From contig RPFO01000175.1 of NCBI GenBank assembly GCA_009746045.1, forward strand, positions 186,001-250,000: a stretch of DNA of 64,000 bases, written 5' to 3'. Shown in pieces: positions 10,895 to 22,362 of the stretch. The notes beneath the pieces were generated by a model. The model was not told the origin of the DNA. It was given only the letters and a program-made list of their open reading frames with translations, and did not search any database. The translations under genes and the position numbers were made by a program. Source of the DNA: Mesostigma viride. Its lineage: Eukaryota > Streptophyta > Mesostigmatophyceae > Mesostigmatales > Mesostigmataceae. Every line of letters starts with the position of its first letter. The stretch's first letter is position 1.

Positions 10895-12977
10895 CTACCC
10901 TAGGTACACTCCCCGTGCACTCTCAAGGTCGCGCTGGTAGTCGCGCTGGATCGCGATCTTCTTCTCCTCCGTGCGACCAGCGTCGAGCAAACAATCACGC
11001 CAAGTGCCGGGTGGCCAGAGGCTCCAGAACCCGTATAAGTAGTATGGCTGTGTCAGGGTCAGCGACTGCTGCCCGAGATTAACATAGCCACACTTGAAGT
11101 CGCTCAGGAACGTGGTCATCATAACGCGCAGCATGAGGTCCCGCAGCGCTCCCTCGTGCACGAGCAAGCGGAGCTGTCCCGCTCGCGCGCTGGCGCACAA
11201 GTCCGGCGTAAGCGCCTCAATCAACCAGCGCAAGACCGTAGGTGGGTGACAGCATGCAGGGGTGCTGCACCGGCACATGGGGGCGCTCCGAAACACCGGC
11301 CTCGTATACTCGATGCTTGGGCCAAAACTGGCCATCAAACACGAGCGAAGTCGGATCCCGCGGAGGCGCGGGCACATGAGCTGGATCCGGATGCGGCAAA
11401 CGGTTTGCCGGCACTACACGGTTAGCAGCCCAACGCACACCGACATACCGCCGCAAACCCGAGGGGAAAATGGCTTGAATGGCCCCCGTGGGCGGCAGGA
11501 ACAGGTCGCGTGGGAACACCATCCCAGGTCCGGGCGCCGGAGTGGCGGCGGGACACGGATAGTTGTAGATCACGGGCTGTACCGTGTATGGCTCCAGGAA
11601 ATCCAGGTGCGACAGAACATACCCGCTGGGCGGTTGGGGCGTGAAGTCGGGGAGGATCCCGGAATGGCCACGGGCCATCTCCTGCTGTGGACCTCGCTGC
11701 CCAGCTGGTGCCTGCATCGTGGCCTGGACGGGTCGCACGATAACTCCCTCATGAGGCTGGTCCAGAAAACCAAGCAGCGGCGGGGCCACCTCTGCGACTG
11801 GAGGCACCGGCACCGGATGGGGCCCAACGTGGGGCAGTTGCATTGACGCCGATCCACCATGGACAGGTGCGTACTGCACGTCGGTTGGCGGCGGGGCCAT
11901 CACAGGCCCTGGGAGCGTCAACGCGGGAGCCACATCGGCGGGCATGAGCGGGGGATGTGGGACGTGGGCCTGGTAAGGCACCACACATGACACATGGGGA
12001 GCGGGTGCAGGCTCAATTCCATCCATCGCCTGCGGAGGACCCTGGGTGGCAGTCGGCCCGTCGCTGCGACTTGACGCGTCGGGCTGAAACTGCTGGGGAG
12101 GGAGGACCTCAAACCCAGGAGGCGTCGTCGGAGAATCGGGCGCCGGCGGGAGTGTGATCGCCAGAGCCGCCGATGCGGCGTTAACCGGAACCCGGGAGTC
12201 TGCTGGAGGGCGATGCCGCGCGCAGGGTGGGGTATCCAAGGGCGCAAAGGCCTCGACGAAGTCAATCTCGAGGTCCTCGCAGGTGCGCTCACCGGGCCTT
12301 AGGAACACCTCCCGTCTCCACTCGAGGTCGCGCTCCTCTTGCCCAGCCATCCACAGGAGAGCCGATACGATGGAATACCGACATTCCTGGGAACCGGGAG
12401 GGCCACGAACCGCGGTATCGTCGGGCAGCCGAGTAACGCCGAACGCTCTTCGCACACCATCCCGTCCAGCCTCGTCAGAGAGGTATGGGAAAACGAGTGG
12501 ATATTCCAGCACCACCCGTGCGCTGAGGCGGCAGAAGACACACTGGCAGCCTCGGCTGTGCTCGACCAGCGGTAGCTTGCTGACACTGTCCGCCGCAATG
12601 GTGGAACCCAGAGGAGGGCCGAAGAACGAAACGTTGCGCCTCATGTAGTCCCTCAGGTCCCCAGCCAGGCCATCTGGCAATTAGGGCGGCCACACTTGCT
12701 GATCGAGGATCTGCCAGCGTTGCAACCATATAGGCTCACTGGCGCCCATAAGGCGGAACCCGCACCATTTGGTGGGGTCTCTCTCCTCAGATTCCGGGAT
12801 GACCATGATGAGGTCCTTGGTTTGTTGGACGCCGACATAGTCCGCTGACTGAGCTTGTTGATCAGCATACTGTGGCTGGCTGGGTGCCTTGGGACCAACG
12901 CCGTTGACTGGCTGGGGTGGCCGAGCATTCTGGGTACGCCGAGTAGGCCGGGGGCGTCGCGTCGTGAAGGTCGGCAT
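10895..12977 (-). pseudogene. Gypsy third ORF downstream of integrase, unknown function
   Basis: A reading frame of roughly 690 codons starts at ATG 12,977, just after the chromodomain stop. It is interrupted by an in-frame TAA at 12,681 and a one-base shift near 11,225-11,290, and ends at 10,895. The N-terminal 100 residues are basic (TTRRPRPTRRTQNARPP) and followed by a WCGFRLMGASEPIW block. The next part has a Cys-rich patch (CQCVFCRL) and acidic/aromatic blocks. The middle is about 200 residues of Pro/Ala/Val low complexity. The C-terminal part is conserved-looking (YYLYGFWSLWPPGTW). No signal peptide, membrane segment or known envelope feature is visible, so an env role is not supported. 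A structural or packaging role is conceivable but is only inference. ORFs after integrase are known in some plant and algal gypsy elements. Confidence 0.65.
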
Positions 12978-13074
12978 GTTCCCTCCACGCGTAGACCTGT
13001 AGGAGGAAAGGGAGGGGGTGTGGGGGGAACACCGACCAGCATGCCTGCAAAAGTGCGGGTAAAATCCATCCTAC

Positions 13075-15024
13075 CTACTCCAACCCATTCTCACGCTTAC
13101 TATAGTGCTGTAACAACCGCCTACAGCCATCCAAGTGATCCTCTGTTCGCCAGGAGTACTGCATGGGGTCTGCCTCCGACTGGCTGAACTTCCATTGTAC
13201 GCGGTACTGGCGCACCATGCCTCTACCTCGCTTCTGATCGCGGTGGCCCACAATGGCCTCCACCTCATTCTCTACCTCTCCCGTCTCTGGGTTGTGTTCT
13301 AGCGGCGCAGGGGCGTCTACCCTACCCGGGAACGTGCTCTTGTGGTACAGTTTTAACTGGTCCCTGTGGAACGTGTTATTCTGCACCTGCCAAGTGGAGG
13401 GCACGTCTACATACCCGGAACATGCAGTCCTTGAACTTGTCCACCACCGGGTACGGGCCGAGGAAGATTGGCTTCAACTTGGTCTTAAGCCCTTCCTCCA
13501 CCTTCTGGGCAAAACGACCTAGTTGAGGACCCTCCACGAGGACTAGGTCCCCGATCTCGATCGCGGGCGTGCGGGCATCAATCGACGCTCGCAAGCGCGC
13601 CAGGCGTTTGTCTCGTGTGGCTTGGTACCCCAAGACCGCACTTTCCTGTGCCTGCTTCATGTGCTCGAGCATCTCTCTCACACCTCGCACCGTCGTGCGT
13701 ATGGTTGCGTCCTTGCTGGGCATCTGGCTGGCCAGCATTTCGGCTGGGGTGAGGGGGTGCTGTCCTGTGTCCAGGAAAAATGGCGTATAGCCGTGGGCAG
13801 CCTGGGACGAGTTGTTAAGGGCAAACTCGACAAACCCAATGAACTCATCCCAGTTGTCGCCTCGCCCCTTGATGTAGTGGCGCATGGTCTCCTCCACTAC
13901 CTGGTTAAGTCGTTCTACCAGATGTGTGGAGGAGCTGTGGTATGCGGTCCCGAGGGAGACCTTGGTGCCCAGGATCCCGAAGAACTCTTGCCAAAACGTG
14001 GCAGTGAAGAGCTTGTCGCGGTCGGAGATAAACTGGCGACTCAGCCCATGGTACTTGAAGACATTGTCTAGGTAGAGTCGGACGCAATCCTGCGCGGTGA
14101 GTGTCAAGGGACAAGGCACCAGATGGCACCTGCGGGTCAACCGATCGAGGAACACCAAAATCTGCTCGTTACCCGACGGGGTCTTTTTGAATGGACCAAC
14201 GAAGTCCATCATCAGGCTATCCCAAGGTCGCAGCGGATCAGGTAATGAGTGGGGGGTGGCCTGCGACCCGGTGTTGCGCGGCTTCATCAATTGGCACGAA
14301 TGGCATGTGCGCACATATTCCAGCGCCTCCCGCTTCATGCCGGGCCAGAAGAATAGCCGTCGCAGGTGGCTTAGGACCCGATGGGTGCCCTGATGACCTC
14401 CCAAGGGAGAGCCGTGGAGCTCATGCAAGAGCGCGGCTCTAGCGATGGGCTGTATATACAGCCGCCATTGATCCCCGGGTCCCGTCATCACGTACAGGAA
14501 CCCGTCTTGGAACTTGCAGGGGAGTCCGTTCATCTGCTGCAGGTGCGCTGCAATGGCTGCCTGCGCCTCGGGTTCGGTCACCGTGAACCTACTGACGATG
14601 CGCTCCAAGTCGGACATTATCTTAAAGCTCTCCGTGTTGCCTTCGGGTACGGGCAGCTTTTCCAAGTCGTCCAACTCCTGGCGAATGGTGGTGTCGCCTG
14701 GTTGCGAAGTCGTGACTCGCCTAGCCATGGTTCGCGTGAGCGCATTGATGTCCACAACGGAGCCGAAGTTTCTGTCGACAAGAAGGGGCTCGCCAAGTGG
14801 TGTGAGGCTAAAGCCGCCTACTGGTGGGACCGCATGGCTGAGAGGGATCCGTAACTTGATGGGACCCCTCCCCCCCCATCGGGGTGGGCGCGTCCGTCCT
14901 CGTGCTCGTCGCAGGGCCAAGTGGCCAAAACGTCAGGGGTGGTAAGGTCCTCATGGAAGAGGAACCGTGAGGTCAAGGATCCGTCTGACACGCCATACGG
15001 ACAGGACCCATGGTGGGCACACAA
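13075..15024 (-). pseudogene. Gypsy integrase with C-terminal chromodomain
   Basis: The main frame is 14,920-13,376. It has a zinc-binding HHCC domain (HELHGSPLGGHQGTH then CHSCQ, about residues 165-210 of that frame), then the catalytic core with Asp in MMDFVGPF (about 240), Asp in FISDRDKLF (about 300) and Glu in LVERLNQVVEE (about 335). It continues into a linker. A one-base shift near 13,420 moves the reading to 13,404-13,075, which holds a chromodomain (VEAIVGHRDQ, then YRVQWKF, then SWRTEDHLDG). Upstream, a shift in the C-run at 14,867-14,880 separates it from 15,024-14,880. The enzyme would insert element cDNA; chromodomains can guide insertion to marked chromatin. Broken here. Confidence 0.9.
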
Positions 15025-15048
15025 ACGGTGTGCAGCACATCCAAGTCC

Positions 15049-17331
15049 TCATACATAGAACTGGTAGTCTGCGCGGCGGGAAAGCGCGTCCGGGACAACG
15101 TTGTCCTCACCCTTCACATATTGAATGCGAAAGGGGGCGAACTGGGACAGATACTCCATCCAACGCGCCTGCCGCGGGACGAGGTTGGGTTGGGCGAGCA
15201 AGTGGGTGAGCGGGCGGTGGTCAGTGTGGATGACCAACCGGTGGGGATCCAAGTCCCCTTGCTCACTGATCGCGACGTCAAACTGTGCCCCCAGTAGGAG
15301 GTGTCGCCAGGTGTGGCAGCAGTACACCACTGCCAACAATTCCTGTTGGTGCACTGGATAGTTGCGTTCTGCCGGGATCATGGTGCGCGAAATGTATTCA
15401 ATCGGCTGCAAGCCGGCACCATGATTCTGTAACAGGACACCCCCTATCGCCACTTTGCTCGCATCGGTAGCGACGACAAAAGGCTTGGAAGGGTCGGGTA
15501 GCACAAGGACGGGGGCGCGAGTAAGACTCGCCTTGAGTTCTTCAAATGCTGCTTGACATGCACTTGACCACTCGAATGGAGTGCCCTTTTTCAGAAGGGC
15601 ATTGATCGGTGCGGCTATCGTCGCGAACCGAGGAATGAAGCGCCGGTAGTATGACCCAAGGCCAAGAAAACTGCGAACACCTTTGACATCGGTGGGGACC
15701 GGCCATTCCTGCACTGCGGCGATCTTGGCCGGGTCCGTGGCCACCCCATGTTGGGACAGGGTGTGGCCCAAAAAGGGATCACTGCGTCCCGAGCGGACCT
15801 TGGCGCGACGCGCCGAGAGGTGCTCATCCTCCATGATCTGAAGCACCGCGTCCACATCCTCAAGATGATCGTCGAAAGTCTTGGAGTAAATCAGGATATC
15901 GTCGAGGTATGCGACGGCGCATTGGCGCTTATAGGTCCACGGCGGTTTGGTCCCCCTGTTGGGGTCGCGCAAGTCCTTAGAGACCTGCGGCAGGTGAGCA
16001 GTTCCCATAACCGGGCGGAGCAGGTCGTTCATCAGCATTTGAAAGGATGCTGGGGAGTTGCAAAGTCCCATGGCTGCCACCCGGAATAGGTAGTGCCCGA
16101 ACGGCGTCGCGAAGGCTGTCTTGTGGCAGTCCTCCGGGGCGATACGTAATTGCCAGAACCCGTCCGCACAGTCAAGGACTGTGAAGCACGTAGCGCCTTG
16201 CACGCGGTTGAAGATGTCGTCAATGCGTGGCAACGGGTACTTGGATTTGACAGTAATGGCGTTCAGCTTCCGGTAGTCTTGTCACTAGACGCCATTTCCC
16301 ATTGGGCTTGGGCACCAGGAGCACCCCGGCTGAATACGGGCTATTGCTGGGCTCAATCAGACCTGCCTCAAGGAGAGAGATCAGGATCTTTTTGAGCTCC
16401 TGCAGCTCAACTGGTCCCATCCGGTACATTGGGGACGCCGTGGGGCCTTGGCCTTCTTGCAACTTGATGCGGTGGAGCACCGACCGAGCCGGCGGGAACT
16501 GGGGAGTCCGCTCCTCGAACAACTTGCCGTGCTTATCCAATACCGCATCGAACCTGGCCTTCTCTGGCGGGGTGTAGTCTGCCCCGAGCTCATTGAGGAG
16601 GGCTTCAATCCCCGCCTTGTCCACCAGGTCCACTCGGTACATCTCCGAGATCTTCTTCTTGCGAACCTGGCGAAGGAGAGCCTTGTGACTCATGAGAATC
16701 TCAGAACCCTTGCGAGGTCGTGTAGGCGCCCACTCATGTGTGGTATTACTAACGCTAACACCCTCGACGGCGAACTGTCCGTCAAGGCACCAGTACGACC
16801 CATCCGGGAACCATACTGATTGGTCCTTACATCCGATGTAGGCGTCGTGGGGTCCTACTAACCAATCTAAACCTAAAATAATGTCCGCGGCTCCAATCGG
16901 AGCGACGGTGGCGGCGATGTCAATCCTAGTGCCTTGGAGGACCACGTTCACGTCTACGAGTCCCGGTGAAGGTTTGGTACGGCCATCCCTACTATACCTG
17001 ACTTGCATCGGGGCGGAATGCGGACGAACCTGCATCCCGCATTGGTGTGCTAATGTGTCACTGATAAACGTAACCGAGGCCCCCGTGTCAACGAGTAGCT
17101 TGACGTCTACCACTGCCCGGTCCCGTAGGTAAGGGTCCTGGGTTGGCTCAGACACTGCCATTAACCCATTAAATAGCAAAAGACTTCCCATTTGTGCTAC
17201 CTCCACTTCGGTGGCAGCCACTGTCACGCTTTCCGAGCCCTCTACGCGCACGGGCAACGGAATTTGGGAGGTGGCCTTAGGGCCAGGCAAGCCGCCTCCC
17301 GCGACCTGCCCGCCTACTCTTCCCCCTCCTC
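15049..17331 (-). pseudogene. Gypsy pol: protease, reverse transcriptase, RNase H
   Basis: The frame opens at about 17,331, in the -1 frame relative to gag and overlapping the gag stop at 17,314-17,316. This suggests a -1 frameshift fusion; the overlap holds GGAGGGGGAAGAG. Domains: aspartic protease (LLVDTGASVTFIS, near residue 70), start of RT (SPYSAGVLLVPKPNGKWRLV), RT core with the catalytic AYLDDILIYSKT, and RNase H (FVVATDASKVAIGG, QQELLAVV, HTDHRPLTHL). One extra base near 16,280 breaks the RT between its first and second blocks. A TGA at 15,049-15,051 ends RNase H, yet the same frame stays open beyond it to about 14,880. Confidence 0.92.
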
Positions 17332-17503
17332 AAATTCATCTGCAGCTGGTTCCTCGAGCGTGAAGGCCACCTCGCCTGCTACGCGTCCCGGAGGATCCGC
17401 CTCAGCAGCTGAGGCCGCCTTGTCGGCTTCGTTGAGTGCTCGTTCAGCTAGCAGATGGTTGCTCGCAGGGGTGCGCGGTTGCCGGAATTGCTGGGGATGC
17501 CGG
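17314..17503 (-). pseudogene. Gypsy gag, 3' portion (separated by an insertion)
   Basis: Last 62 codons of gag, ending in TAG at 17,314-17,316. The segment is Ala/Glu-rich and acidic at its end (FEEGEE). It is separated from the rest of gag by the insertion at 17,504-22,362. If the insertion and one copy of the GCCGG duplication are removed, this stretch continues the gag frame exactly. The stop overlaps the -1 pol frame. Confidence 0.85.
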
Positions 17504-17605
17504 AGTTGTACAAGCTAATGCTTATACTTTTTATGCGCAAACCTTTTAGCTAAGGTTAACGCATATACTTACATCCTGCGCAGGATGTAAGTACGCACAA
17601 GGGTG

Positions 17606-18036
17606 GGTGGGTGGGGAGCAAAGAAAGAGGCCGACAAAACCAGCCAGAGCGGCTTTTAGTCGCAAAACCTCCCTTATCCCTAGCTAACTGACGTCATTAA
17701 ACCCTTATGTTCAGTGATGCTAGTAAGACGCTAACCGTACAGACCGGGGGTAGAATATCCCGAATCTGCACGGCTAGTATTAAATAATGCGTAGGTTGTT
17801 CTTTTCAGGGGCACTGCACCTCACGCCCCGTTCCGCCCGGGTATAATCAACCCAAGCGCGGAACGCACATTTTATTTAATTCATTTTTCAACCATGCACT
17901 ATACTGCATCTACTAATCACAAAAGCTCTAGCCAAACAGCTACGAGAAAACACTACGAACCTCTAAGCCGCTCATCCAGCGGCCTCTTGTTCCCGCATTC
18001 ACGTATAGAAGAAACTCCGTTCAAAGAACCCCGATT
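17606..18036 (+). repeat. Direct repeat A, copy 1
   Basis: About 430 bp, from GAGCAAAGAAAGAGGCC to GTTCAAAGAACCCCGA, nearly identical to 19,007-19,430. The two copies flank about 1 kb of GC-rich, apparently non-coding DNA (18,037-19,006), an arrangement like short LTRs or a tandem duplication. Confidence 0.85.
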
Positions 18037-19006
18037 CATGTCCCACGTAGCTCCCACAAAAACCAGCATCTTCATTAAAACAATAAGTGGAAGCATGCAT
18101 GTGACACTATTGATTGACATGCCCGGAGGCACGCCGTTCAAGGCCCTTCATGAAGTACGTTGCCCAATCACCCCCGCCCTGGCTTTCCCTAATTGAAGCC
18201 GCACTCCACCTTGCTCGTTGTCACAAGTGACCGCCCTGCCGCAAAACGGGAGCCCCCCCACATCGGGAGGCGTGTGCCCGGCGGCTGTGGATGCATGGCC
18301 AGGCCCCCAAAGGCCCAGCGCATTTGCACTGCGATTGCGCACGGCCAGCCTATCATGACCCCTCTCGGGGCCCCGAGTCGGTACCGCTTTGGCCGTCTCC
18401 CCATAGACCCGGGGTGCTTCGAGAAAAAACGTGGACCTAGCCCAGGCCCCGCCAGCCCGGATGCCCGAGGCCACAGCCCCAGGCACCTGGCTGAACGAGA
18501 GTCCGTTCAGCCAAGACCGCATTCCCCCCCGAGGTTTCTATGCATGGGGAAAAAATTTCTAGCTTAGGCGCTTTTCCCATCGCCGTCCCCAGCCCCAACC
18601 ACCCCCCCCTCGGCGGAAGGCAATTGCAAAGTTTGCTGGCCAGCAGCAATTTCCGAAGAAAAAGCCTCAGGCCGCGGACCGAGACACGGGTCGCCAGTGC
18701 CAGCCATCCGGCTCCAACCCGGGGTGCAAGCATCCCCAGGTACGGAGCACCAGCTCGCGCACTGGGCCGACCAAGCGACAGTTGAGCACCTGTCACGGCA
18801 CCCGGCCCACCAAAGACCCCAAGCTGGGGAAAAGGTGCGGACCGGAGGTAATCATATCCTTTTCTTTTAGTTAACCGAGCGAGAAACTACGCCTGGCCGG
18901 TTAACAACTGGAAGTCTCACCACTGGCCAAGTGGCCGGTGCAACCAGTGCTTTTGGGATTTTGCTCCGCAGCACCCATAGCTGCGGCTGCCGCCGCAACG
19001 ACAACG
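18037..19006. other. Spacer between repeats A, no gene supported
   Basis: GC-rich sequence with open frames of 119-124 codons on both strands, but none with recognisable motifs or splice structure. It may be captured sequence. Confidence 0.4.
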
Positions 19007-19430
19007 AGCAAAGAAAGAGGCCGACAAAACCAGCCAGAGCGGCTTTTAGTCGCAAAACCTCCCTTATCCCTAGCTAGCTAACTGACGTCATTAAACCCTT
19101 ATGTTCAGTGATGCTAGTAAGACGCTAACCGTACAGACCGGGGGTAGAATATCCCGAATCTGCACGGCTAGTATTAAACAATGCGTAGGTTGTTCTTTTC
19201 AGGGGCACTGCACCTCACGCCCCGTTCCGCCCGCGGGTATAATCAACCCAAGCGCGGAACGCACATTTTATTTAATTCATTTTTCAACCATGCACTATAC
19301 TGCATCTACTAATCACAAAAGCTCTAGCCAAACAGCTACGAGAAAACACTACGAACCTCTAAGCCGCTCATCCAGCGGCCTCTTGTTCCCGCATTCACGT
19401 ATAGAAGAAACTCCGTTCAAAGAACCCCGA
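19007..19430 (+). repeat. Direct repeat A, copy 2
   Basis: Second copy of the 17,606-18,036 repeat. Differences are a duplicated GCTA and a CG insertion. It joins directly to repeat B copy 1. Confidence 0.85.
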
Positions 19431-19438
19431 GTACAACT

Positions 19439-20055
19439 TATCGGTTTTCTCTGAATATAGTTTAATTAACGCATGCGGGAAAGATAAGGCCGCCATGCCT
19501 TGGCCTGGATGTGGAAGGCTGTCTGCGACATGGGCTGACTAATTCGATTTGTACAAAGGGTTTCCTGCTCGCCCGAATTTTCCTTGGATGACCCGGTTGT
19601 TTATAAGGGTCGGTGGCTATTAATTAGCGGTCCGAGAAAATTAATTGTAGGTTTTATACGACTTCACTTGCAAAGATTCGTGTTTGGTTGCACCAGCTGA
19701 GGTTAAGTGGGGACCTGTAGGGTCGGCTGGTTGCTTACCGAATCTTTGGCTGATTTGGGTTATTTAGTGAGTCGTGATTAATTATTGTAAAGTGGATTCG
19801 GACCGGCCCAAGGGGTCGATGGGCGCGTTTTATGTTTGTCAGTCTTGGGAACCTTGTACAACTACCTGTACGGTTAACGCACTAGCCTGGGGGTGCGTGG
19901 CCACGCTGTTTGTAGTGGCGTTTTCAGCACTGTTCAGGCCGGTGTGTGACGCATGCCGGTGTTAATTCATTTAGGATGATGTCAGCTTGTGTGTCGGCGG
20001 GCCATGCCTTAAGCAAGCTAGGCAGGCAATGATCCGCAATTGTTTCTTTCACAAT
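19439..20055 (+). repeat. Direct repeat B, copy 1
   Basis: About 615 bp starting ATCGGTTTTCTCTGAATATAG and ending at CAATTGTTTCTTTC, repeated almost perfectly at 21,011-21,624. It is followed by 830 bp of unique sequence and then repeat C. Confidence 0.88.
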
Positions 20056-20885
20056 GGCGGCAATGGCCGCCTGTGCAAAATTGCACATTCTAGCGCGGGT
20101 TGCATCTGTCTTGTAGCCGAGGCAGATGGTGGCACAACCGCTAAGTTGTTCGACCAAGCATAGTATAGTTGGTCGTGCAACGGAAAGAAAATTTAAATTT
20201 ACCCCCATGTCGTTTTCCCCGGCTGCGGGTCTTTTTGACATGGGCGAAGGATGGGGCGCTACTCCGGCGGTTTGGCCAGCTTCGGCGGAGCTGTTTATAA
20301 GTTTCTAAAACAGCTCTAGTGTCACATCGCAGGCTTGCCACCGTGCGATGGTGCGTGGGACGTGACCTGGACTCAAAAGGTCCCGAACCAGGATCCTGTC
20401 AGCAACGACTTTTTTTGTCATAAAATATTTTTTGTGGCGGCAGGTCAGTTGTCCAGCTGCCCCTGCCGAGGAGGGGTGGTTGGGGACAATAGGAGCCGCG
20501 CGAGAGTTGCGCTCCGAAGCTAGAAATTTCCCTATTGCGAGACTCGAGTTGGGGAGGGCGTCTCAGGGAGGCGAGGCTACGCCAGACCTTTGTCGTTCCT
20601 TTTCGTCTCAGCACCTGCTGCGCGGCTCAGTCTATTATGGTGTCGTAAAACCTCTTTCCTTTTTGGACGGTTCCGGAATTGCGAAATGCTGGCTCTTTTT
20701 GAGGGCTTGCTTTTGGGGTGGTCACCGGCTTGTGTCGCATTGTAACCAGCGGGCCCCTGCGGGGGTTAATATAGCCTAGCGCGGGCTGAGTCGCCATTTA
20801 AGATGTTGCGACACGCTCTTTCGCGCACGGTGGTCATGAGTTTAATCGGCGCAATGGGGTTGGCGCCAGGGGGGGGTAATTGGGT
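20056..20885. other. Unique segment of the B-C unit, no gene supported
   Basis: Present in the first B-C unit and missing from the second. It contains weak open frames only. Confidence 0.4.
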
Positions 20886-21012
20886 GGAGGCTTCTTGCTT
20901 CCGCGTGCGGATTGAGAAACCTTAAGGCCACTGTTAACTGCTGCATTTGTGGCAGGGCTCCACTTATTGTATTCAATCAAATGCTGGTCTTCTTGGGAGC
21001 TGAGTGATCTTA
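20886..21012 (+). repeat. Direct repeat C, copy 1
   Basis: About 127 bp beginning GGAGGCTTCTTGCTTCCGCG, repeated at 21,639-21,766. Confidence 0.85.
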
Positions 21013-21766
21013 ATCGGTTTTCTCTGAATATAGTTTAATTAACGCATGCGGGAAAGATAAGGCCGCCATGCCTTGGCCTGGATGTGGAAGGCTGTCTGCG
21101 ACATGGGCTGACTAATTCGATTTGTACAAAGGGTTTCCTGCTCGCCCGAATTTTCCTTGGATGACCCGGTTGTTTATAAGGGTCGGTGGCTATTAATTAG
21201 CGGTCCGAGAAAATTAATTGTAGGTTTTATACGACTTCACTTGCAAAGATTCGTGTTTGGTTGCACCAGCTGAGGTTAGGTGGGGACCTGTAGGGTCGGC
21301 TGGTTGCTTACCGAATCTTTGGCTGATTTGGGTTATTTAGTGAGTCGTGATTAATTATTGTAAAGTGGATTCGGACCGGCCCAAGGGGTCGATGGGCGCG
21401 TTTTATGTTTGTCAGTCTTGGGAACCTTGTACAACTACCTGTACGGTTAACGCACTAGCCTGGGGGTGCGTGGCCACGCTGTTTGTAGTGGCGTTTTCAG
21501 CACTGTTCAGGCCGGTGTGTGACGCATGCCGGTGTTAATTCATTTAGGATGATGTCAGCTTGTGTGTCGGCGGGCCATGCCTTAAGCAAGCTAGGCAGGC
21601 AATGATCCGCAATTGTTTCTTTCCCCTCCCTCCCACCCTGGAGGCTTCTTGCTTCCGCGTGCGGATTGAGAAACCTTAAGGCCACTGTTAACTGCTGCAT
21701 TTGTGGCAGGGCTCCACTTATTGTATTCAATCAAATGCTGGTCTTCTTGGGAGCTGAGTGATCTTA
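21011..21766 (+). repeat. Repeat B copy 2 plus repeat C copy 2
   Basis: Second B-C unit: B at 21,011-21,624, then a 14-bp joint, then C at 21,639-21,766. The 830-bp middle of the first unit is absent, so this is a tandem duplication with an internal deletion, or the ancestral short form. Confidence 0.85.
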
Positions 21767-22349
21767 AAAACCTTTGCGCGTTGGGGCGGAATATTATGCG
21801 GCTCCCTAACTAGGGTTTACTTCCGCATCGAATTTCTAATTCGATAAATCGAATTACTGATTCGATATTAATCCCGGGAAGGTCCGATATCTACCTCGCT
21901 AGGCGATTAATTAGGTCCGACCGGTGCCCCGGCGGATCCTCCCAAATAATCCCTACTCGGCACTGTCCCCACGAGGTTTCGAACCCATGACTTCCGCGCC
22001 GCGCCGGTTCTAAGTTGTACAAGCTAATGCTTATACTTTTTATGCGCAAACCTTTTAGCTAAGGTTAACGCATGTACTTACATCCTGCGCAGGATGTAAG
22101 TATATGCGTTAACCTTAGCTAAAAGGTTTGCGCATAAAAAGTATAAGCATTAGCTTGTACAACTTAAAACCTTTGCGCGTTGGGGCGGAATATTATGCGG
22201 CTCCCTAACTAGGGTTTACTTCCGCATCGAATTACTAATTTGATAAATCGAATTACTGATTCGATATTAATCCCGGGAAGGTCCGATATCTACCTCGCTA
22301 GGCGATTAATTAGGTCCGACCGGTGCCCCGGCGGATCCTCCCAAATAAT
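21766..22349 (+). repeat. Direct repeats D flanking the palindrome
   Basis: D1 (about 21,770-21,951) and D2 (about 22,167-22,349) are nearly identical 182-bp copies starting AAACCTTTGCGCGTTGGGG and ending CCTCCCAAATAAT. Between them lie 60 bp with a tRNA-like B-box phrase (GGGTTCGAAACC on the minus strand, about 21,975-21,990) and the 154-bp palindrome. Confidence 0.85.
22012..22165. repeat. 154-bp near-perfect palindrome
   Basis: The two 77-bp arms are reverse complements with one mismatch, centred on TGCGCA at 22,088/22,089 with no loop. The outer ends are AAGTTGTACAAGC and its complement. One arm plus the centre recurs at 17,504-17,594 as the left end of the 4.9-kb element. Confidence 0.95.
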
Positions 22350-22362
22350 AGCTTGTACAACT

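Larger units (their letters stand above)
17504..22362. mobile_element. 4.9-kb non-autonomous element inserted in gag
   Basis: Flanked by GCCGG on both sides (17,499-17,503 and 22,363-22,367). It starts AGTTGTACAAGCT and ends AGCTTGTACAACT, a 13-bp inverted repeat. The left end extends as one arm of the palindrome found complete at 22,012-22,165. Inside are four families of long direct repeats (listed separately) and no transposase-like frame. A 5-bp duplication with palindromic ends fits no family I can name with confidence. Open frames up to about 120 codons exist but are not convincing. Confidence 0.75.

Noticed and set aside
11217-12680. Envelope gene for the third gypsy ORF
   Set aside because: No signal peptide, membrane anchor or cleavage motif is visible, so the name env is not justified.
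18193-18796. Overlapping frames of 119-124 codons on both strands
   Set aside because: GC-rich, mutually overlapping, without motifs or splice support; likely chance.
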